From the NCBI RefSeq assembly GCF_036492245.1, contig NZ_AP025286.1:2728001-2792000 (forward strand): a DNA stretch of 64,000 nucleotides, given 5' to 3'. The DNA comes from Treponema bryantii (GTDB lineage Bacteria; Spirochaetota; Spirochaetia; Treponematales; Treponemataceae). The notes beneath the pieces were generated by a model. That model ran no database searches. It was not told the DNA's origin and saw nothing but the letters and a program-made list of their open reading frames with translations. Both the position numbers and the translations under genes were made by a program. How positions within the stretch are numbered: position 1 is the stretch's first letter; each line of letters starts with the position of its first letter. Positions 61,341 through 64,000 of this stretch are shown piece after piece.

Positions 61341-62487
61341 GATAAACAATTACGCCTAAGATCACCAGCAGCACGACATTATACGCAGTAAATACTGCAA
61401 AGTAATTGTCGTGCTGTTCTGCTGTATACAGCTTAAACGAAATCACACTCGCCATAGATGCAATCAGAGTTCCAAGGCCACCTACGTTTACAGCGAGCAG
61501 CAGCATCGCACCATTCTGTGTAAAGCCACTCAAAAGCAGAGCAGCAGGAACATTACTTATAACCTGACTAGCTGCAATTCCCGTAATATAAGTCTTAAGC
61601 GGAGATGACAAAAGCGACTGAATAAAATTAGAAAACGCCGGCACCGTAGAAATAGTCTTAGTAAAAATAAAGAAGCCCGCAAAAGTCAAAAGCAGACTGT
61701 AATCAACCTTCTTGAAAAGTCTCCAGTTGCAAACCGCCATCACAACAACCGTAATGCCCAGCATAATCAGATAATTCACAACATGGAAAACTGTCAAAAG
61801 ACAAAGGATAAAATCTGTAAAATAAAAGAAAGTGCGGAAATCAACCTTAAGACTTGCCCTCTGAGTCTGCAGTGCGTTACCAGATAATTCATGAGGCTCT
61901 TCAAATCCTCCATGCGCAGCAACCTTCCTGCGAGTCAAAAAGATAATAATCACAGCAAGAATAAAAAGCGACGGTACCGCAATCTTTGCTGTCAAAGCAA
62001 AAAACTCTAGCGCTGAAAATCCGTAATACGAAAACAGAAAAAGATTCTGAGGATTTCCCATCGGAGTAATGCACGAACCAAGATTTGCCGCCAGAGTTTC
62101 CAGCACAATCAGATGCAGCGACGAAAGATTTATGCGCTTAAAAATCAACAGTGAAATCGGCACAAAGGTCAAAAGTGCAACATCGTTTGTTACAAACATC
62201 GAACTGAAAAATACAAGATAAGTCAAAAGAAAATAAAGAGAGCGACGGGTCTTACAAAGACGCAAAAGTCTTGCTGCAATCACATCCAGAAAGTTCTGAC
62301 TCTGGAACGCCTTAATTACAATCATCAAAGAAAAAAGAATCGCAATCGTTCGAAAATCAATAGCCTGATAGCAGACAATAGGCGCCGGCCGAATTACACA
62401 AACAGAAATCACCGCCAGCAGCAGAGCCGCAAAAAGCACAGGCTCCTTCTTTATAAAATTAACAAAAATTCCAACTGCTTTTTTCAT
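61333..62487 (-). CDS. SLC13/ArsB-type anion permease
   Basis: This 384-residue membrane protein of the ion transporter superfamily has about ten segments. SMFVTNDVALLTFVPISLLIF and LGSCITPMGNPQNLFLFSYYG are the duplicated Asn/Thr-rich re-entrant motifs that bind the anion and Na+. Arsenite, citrate and dicarboxylate are all possible substrates, with no neighbour to decide. The promoter is perhaps TTGCTC-N17-TATTCT ending nine bases before the ATG. Confidence 0.85.
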   Translation of the reverse strand: MKKAVGIFVNFIKKEPVLFAALLLAVISVCVIRPAPIVCYQAIDFRTIAILFSLMIVIKAFQSQNFLDVIAARLLRLCKTRRSLYFLLTYLVFFSSMFVTNDVALLTFVPISLLIFKRINLSSLHLIVLETLAANLGSCITPMGNPQNLFLFSYYGFSALEFFALTAKIAVPSLFILAVIIIFLTRRKVAAHGGFEEPHELSGNALQTQRASLKVDFRTFFYFTDFILCLLTVFHVVNYLIMLGITVVVMAVCNWRLFKKVDYSLLLTFAGFFIFTKTISTVPAFSNFIQSLLSSPLKTYITGIAASQVISNVPAALLLSGFTQNGAMLLLAVNVGGLGTLIASMASVISFKLYTAEQHDNYFAVFTAYNVVLLVILGVIVYLI

Positions 62488-62606
62488 AGTATTAAGAGAA
62501 TATCACAAACGCATTTTACGAGCAACGGATGTTTTTTTTCATTTGCCGAAACCTTTCTCTTGTTAGTATATTTTATATATAGAGACAAAATTTTTGAGTA
62601 ACAATT

Positions 62607-63308
62607 ATGAGCGACGAAATTCTTGAAGAAACGATAATTGATGAGGCGACAGCGCTTCCGCCGTCATTGATGAATAACATGGCTGTTTCTGGCGATTTTT
62701 ATAAGATGGCCTTCCAGTTTCAGCAGATTATGATGATTTATGAAAGCGCAATTAAACAGATTGAAACAAAACTCGACATTCTTAATAAGGAAAGCAGCGT
62801 AAACAGAACACGTAACCCTATCAGCACAGTAAAAAGCCGCTTGAAAAGTCCGGAAAGCATTGCAAAAAAACTTGAAAAAAAGGGCTTCGACATCAGTTTT
62901 GATTCCATGATGAAAAATCTCAACGATATTGCTGGAGTTCGTGTTATCTGTCCTTATATTTCCGACATTTACACAGTGCGAGACATGCTTCTCAAGCAGC
63001 CAGACCTTAAGCTTATCGTACAGAACGATTATATCGAAAATCCAAAAGAATCCGGTTACCGAAGCCTTCACCTTGTAATGGAGATTCCCGTTTACCTTTC
63101 AAAGACAGAACATAATGTCCGTGTAGAAATTCAACTGCGTACAATCGCGATGGACTTTTGGGCAAGCCTTGAACATCAGCTGCGATACAAAAACAGTGCA
63201 AAGGTGCCGGACAGCGTAAGACGAGAGCTTTTTCGCGTAGCTGAAACAATTGCAATGACCGACCGCGAAATGGAAGAAATCGCAATTGAGCTGCAGGCGC
63301 TGGATTAA
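62607..63308 (+). CDS. Small alarmone synthetase, RelA/SpoT nucleotidyltransferase domain
   Basis: This 233-residue protein has only the (p)ppGpp synthetase domain, as in YjbM/RelQ: NPISTVKSRLKSPESIAKKLEKKG, the metal-binding LNDIAGVRVICPYISDIYTV, NPKESGYRSLHLV and VEIQLRTIAMDFWASLEHQLRYK. No hydrolase, TGS or ACT domain is present. It should make ppGpp from ATP and GDP/GTP under stress. The Shine-Dalgarno sequence is weak (GAG) and a terminator follows. Confidence 0.93.
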   Translation: MSDEILEETIIDEATALPPSLMNNMAVSGDFYKMAFQFQQIMMIYESAIKQIETKLDILNKESSVNRTRNPISTVKSRLKSPESIAKKLEKKGFDISFDSMMKNLNDIAGVRVICPYISDIYTVRDMLLKQPDLKLIVQNDYIENPKESGYRSLHLVMEIPVYLSKTEHNVRVEIQLRTIAMDFWASLEHQLRYKNSAKVPDSVRRELFRVAETIAMTDREMEEIAIELQALD

Positions 63309-63314
63309 AAAAAT

Positions 63315-63346
63315 AACGGTTCCCTTCAAACTGAGAACCGTTTTCG
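63315..63346 (+). terminator. Rho-independent terminator
   Basis: AACGGTTC (63315-63322) and GAACCGTT (63335-63342) form a perfect eight-base stem followed by T residues, ending the alarmone synthetase gene. Confidence 0.8.
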
Positions 63347-63370
63347 ATAAAACTCCTTATTTATCTTTGC

Positions 63371-63841
63371 TTAAATGCCAAGCTGTTCACCTTTTTGATA
63401 GCCGGCATCGGTAAGGATGATTATCTGGTTATTTCCTGCATATGTATAATCTGTTCCTTCAATAAATCCATATGCAATAAATTCATCAATATCATCTTGA
63501 GTAACAGGCATTAATGCCTGACCTTTATAACAAACGAATGCAACATAAGGTTCAGGACTTTGATATGTAACTGTCACTGTAGCAAGAAATTTTGCAAACC
63601 CTGCATCAGTAAATGTCAATGTTGTACCACTTAATGTATAATCAGTATCTGATACTAATCCGCATGCAACAATAAATGCATCAATATCAGCTTTCGTGCC
63701 ATCTTCACCAAATGATATTCCAGCATATACAATTTTGTAGGAATCATCATCAGCATCTTTCTTACAACTTGCAAATAAACCAACAAGAGCCAAAGCCAGA
63801 AGAATACTCAAAAATTTTCTAATAATGCTTGTATTTCTCAT
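63371..63841 (-). CDS. Lipoprotein with two similar repeats
   Basis: This 156-residue lipoprotein has a signal peptide and a FASC lipobox (about Cys26). The mature part contains two related units of about 50 residues: a strand, an acidic DIDAFIVACGLVSDTDYTLSG helix-turn, then TLTFTDAGFAK in the first; DIDEFIAYGFIEGTDYTYAG then IIILTDAGYQK in the second. The function is unknown. A GAGGAG Shine-Dalgarno sequence precedes the start. Confidence 0.8.
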   Translation of the reverse strand: MRNTSIIRKFLSILLALALVGLFASCKKDADDDSYKIVYAGISFGEDGTKADIDAFIVACGLVSDTDYTLSGTTLTFTDAGFAKFLATVTVTYQSPEPYVAFVCYKGQALMPVTQDDIDEFIAYGFIEGTDYTYAGNNQIIILTDAGYQKGEQLGI

Positions 63842-63852
63842 TTAATCTCCTC

Positions 63853-63879
63853 TGAGGCCGTCAATATCCGACAGCCTCA
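63853..63879 (-). other. Hairpin before the lipoprotein gene
   Basis: TGAGGC and GCCTCA arms (63853-63858 and 63874-63879) with partial inner pairing lie between the end of the upstream gene and the lipoprotein Shine-Dalgarno sequence. No T-run follows, so it may stabilise or process mRNA rather than terminate it. Confidence 0.4.
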
Positions 63880-63881
63880 TT

Positions 63882-64000
63882 TTATTGAAAGTTTCTACTA
63901 TAATTATCCTCCCACCAGTCTGTTCTGTCAAATTTTTTCTCCTTATGCCGAAATTTTGCCGATATTGTAGTATGCGCAGATTTTTTATTTTGATCTCCTT
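63882..64000 (-). CDS. C-terminal end of an unidentified protein (cut by window edge)
   Basis: A minus-strand frame enters from the window edge and ends in TAA at 63882-63884. Its 38 residues end KEKKFDRTDWWEDNYSRNFQ, a composition (Trp, Asp and Arg-rich) typical of real protein. The other two minus-strand frames look less protein-like. It is too short to name. The lipoprotein gene follows 40 bases downstream. Confidence 0.5.
   Translation of the reverse strand, partial: GDQNKKSAHTTISAKFRHKEKKFDRTDWWEDNYSRNFQ

Noticed and set aside
63903-63931. Minus-strand TTGACA-N17-GATAAT promoter for the last lipoprotein
   Set aside because: It falls inside the probable end of an upstream coding frame, so it may be chance; it is kept only as a possibility.

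Overview
The window looks like chromosome of a gut- or rumen-type Treponema or a close spirochaete. The DNA is AT-rich, LptA/B/C-type genes imply a diderm cell, many lipoproteins carry short spirochaete-like lipoboxes, and there are BspA/DUF285 surface lipoproteins and a treponeme-style sugar ABC locus. The genus is inferred from gene content; there is no rRNA or other phylogenetic marker here. I saw no tRNA, rRNA, CRISPR array, transposase or prophage, and no stretch over 300 bases lacks a gene.

Layout. 1-3.3 kb: an ECF importer (UPF0397-type S component, fused double ATPase, EcfT). 3.4-6.7 kb: a TauA/NMT1-like binding lipoprotein with a DUF4418 membrane protein, an FtsX-type permease and a LolD-type ATPase. 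6.7-12.9 kb (minus strand): cysK, a NifB-like radical SAM protein, a NifX-like protein, NifH, a Gly/Cys-rich NifX-like protein, a Cys/Met PLP enzyme and bioB. No nifD or nifK is present. A 19-bp operator-like motif (ACCTA-N9-TAGGT) sits over matching promoters of nifH and cysK, recurs with one mismatch before the binding lipoprotein, and has a looser relative before the ECF operon. This suggests one sulfur or Fe-S regulon that includes nitrogenase-like machinery, and it is the most interesting part of the window.

13-18.2 kb: ptsN, an unknown gene, a lytic transglycosylase, then rex-serC-serA. 18.2-21.4 kb: a MerR-like regulator, an ECF sigma factor with a very large C-terminal extension, and a RES/Xre toxin-antitoxin pair. 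21.5-24.7 kb: two tandem DUF285-repeat lipoproteins. 24.7-28.4 kb: a small protein, an AMP-forming ligase, a rhomboid-like protein without catalytic residues, and a DUF1295 protein. 28.5-31.2 kb: clpS-clpA. 31.2-40.4 kb: a complete sugar sensing and uptake locus (membrane-anchored sensor, LytS/YesM-type kinase, YesN-type regulator, two binding proteins, ATPase, permease). 40.5-42.8 kb: four small genes ending at a strong terminator. 42.8-48.2 kb: rny, lptB, lptA, lptC and an acyl-CoA synthetase. 48.3-55.7 kb: a DTW protein, GH3 glycosidase, trxB, aromatic-exporter-like protein, GH18 protein, tautomerase, nucleoside phosphorylase and an unknown gene. 55.7-57.7 kb: small flavin-, VOC- and GyrI-type proteins. 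57.8-64 kb: a large GH2 glycosidase, an anion permease, a (p)ppGpp synthetase, a lipoprotein, and a gene cut by the window edge.

Across the window many genes, including bioB, ptsN, clpS and the GH18 gene, have a TATAAT-like box ending 6-9 bases before the start codon and no Shine-Dalgarno sequence. This points to frequent leaderless transcription. Three intergenic spacers carry GC-rich hairpin repeats unlike the surrounding DNA, and two more carry shorter imperfect repeats.
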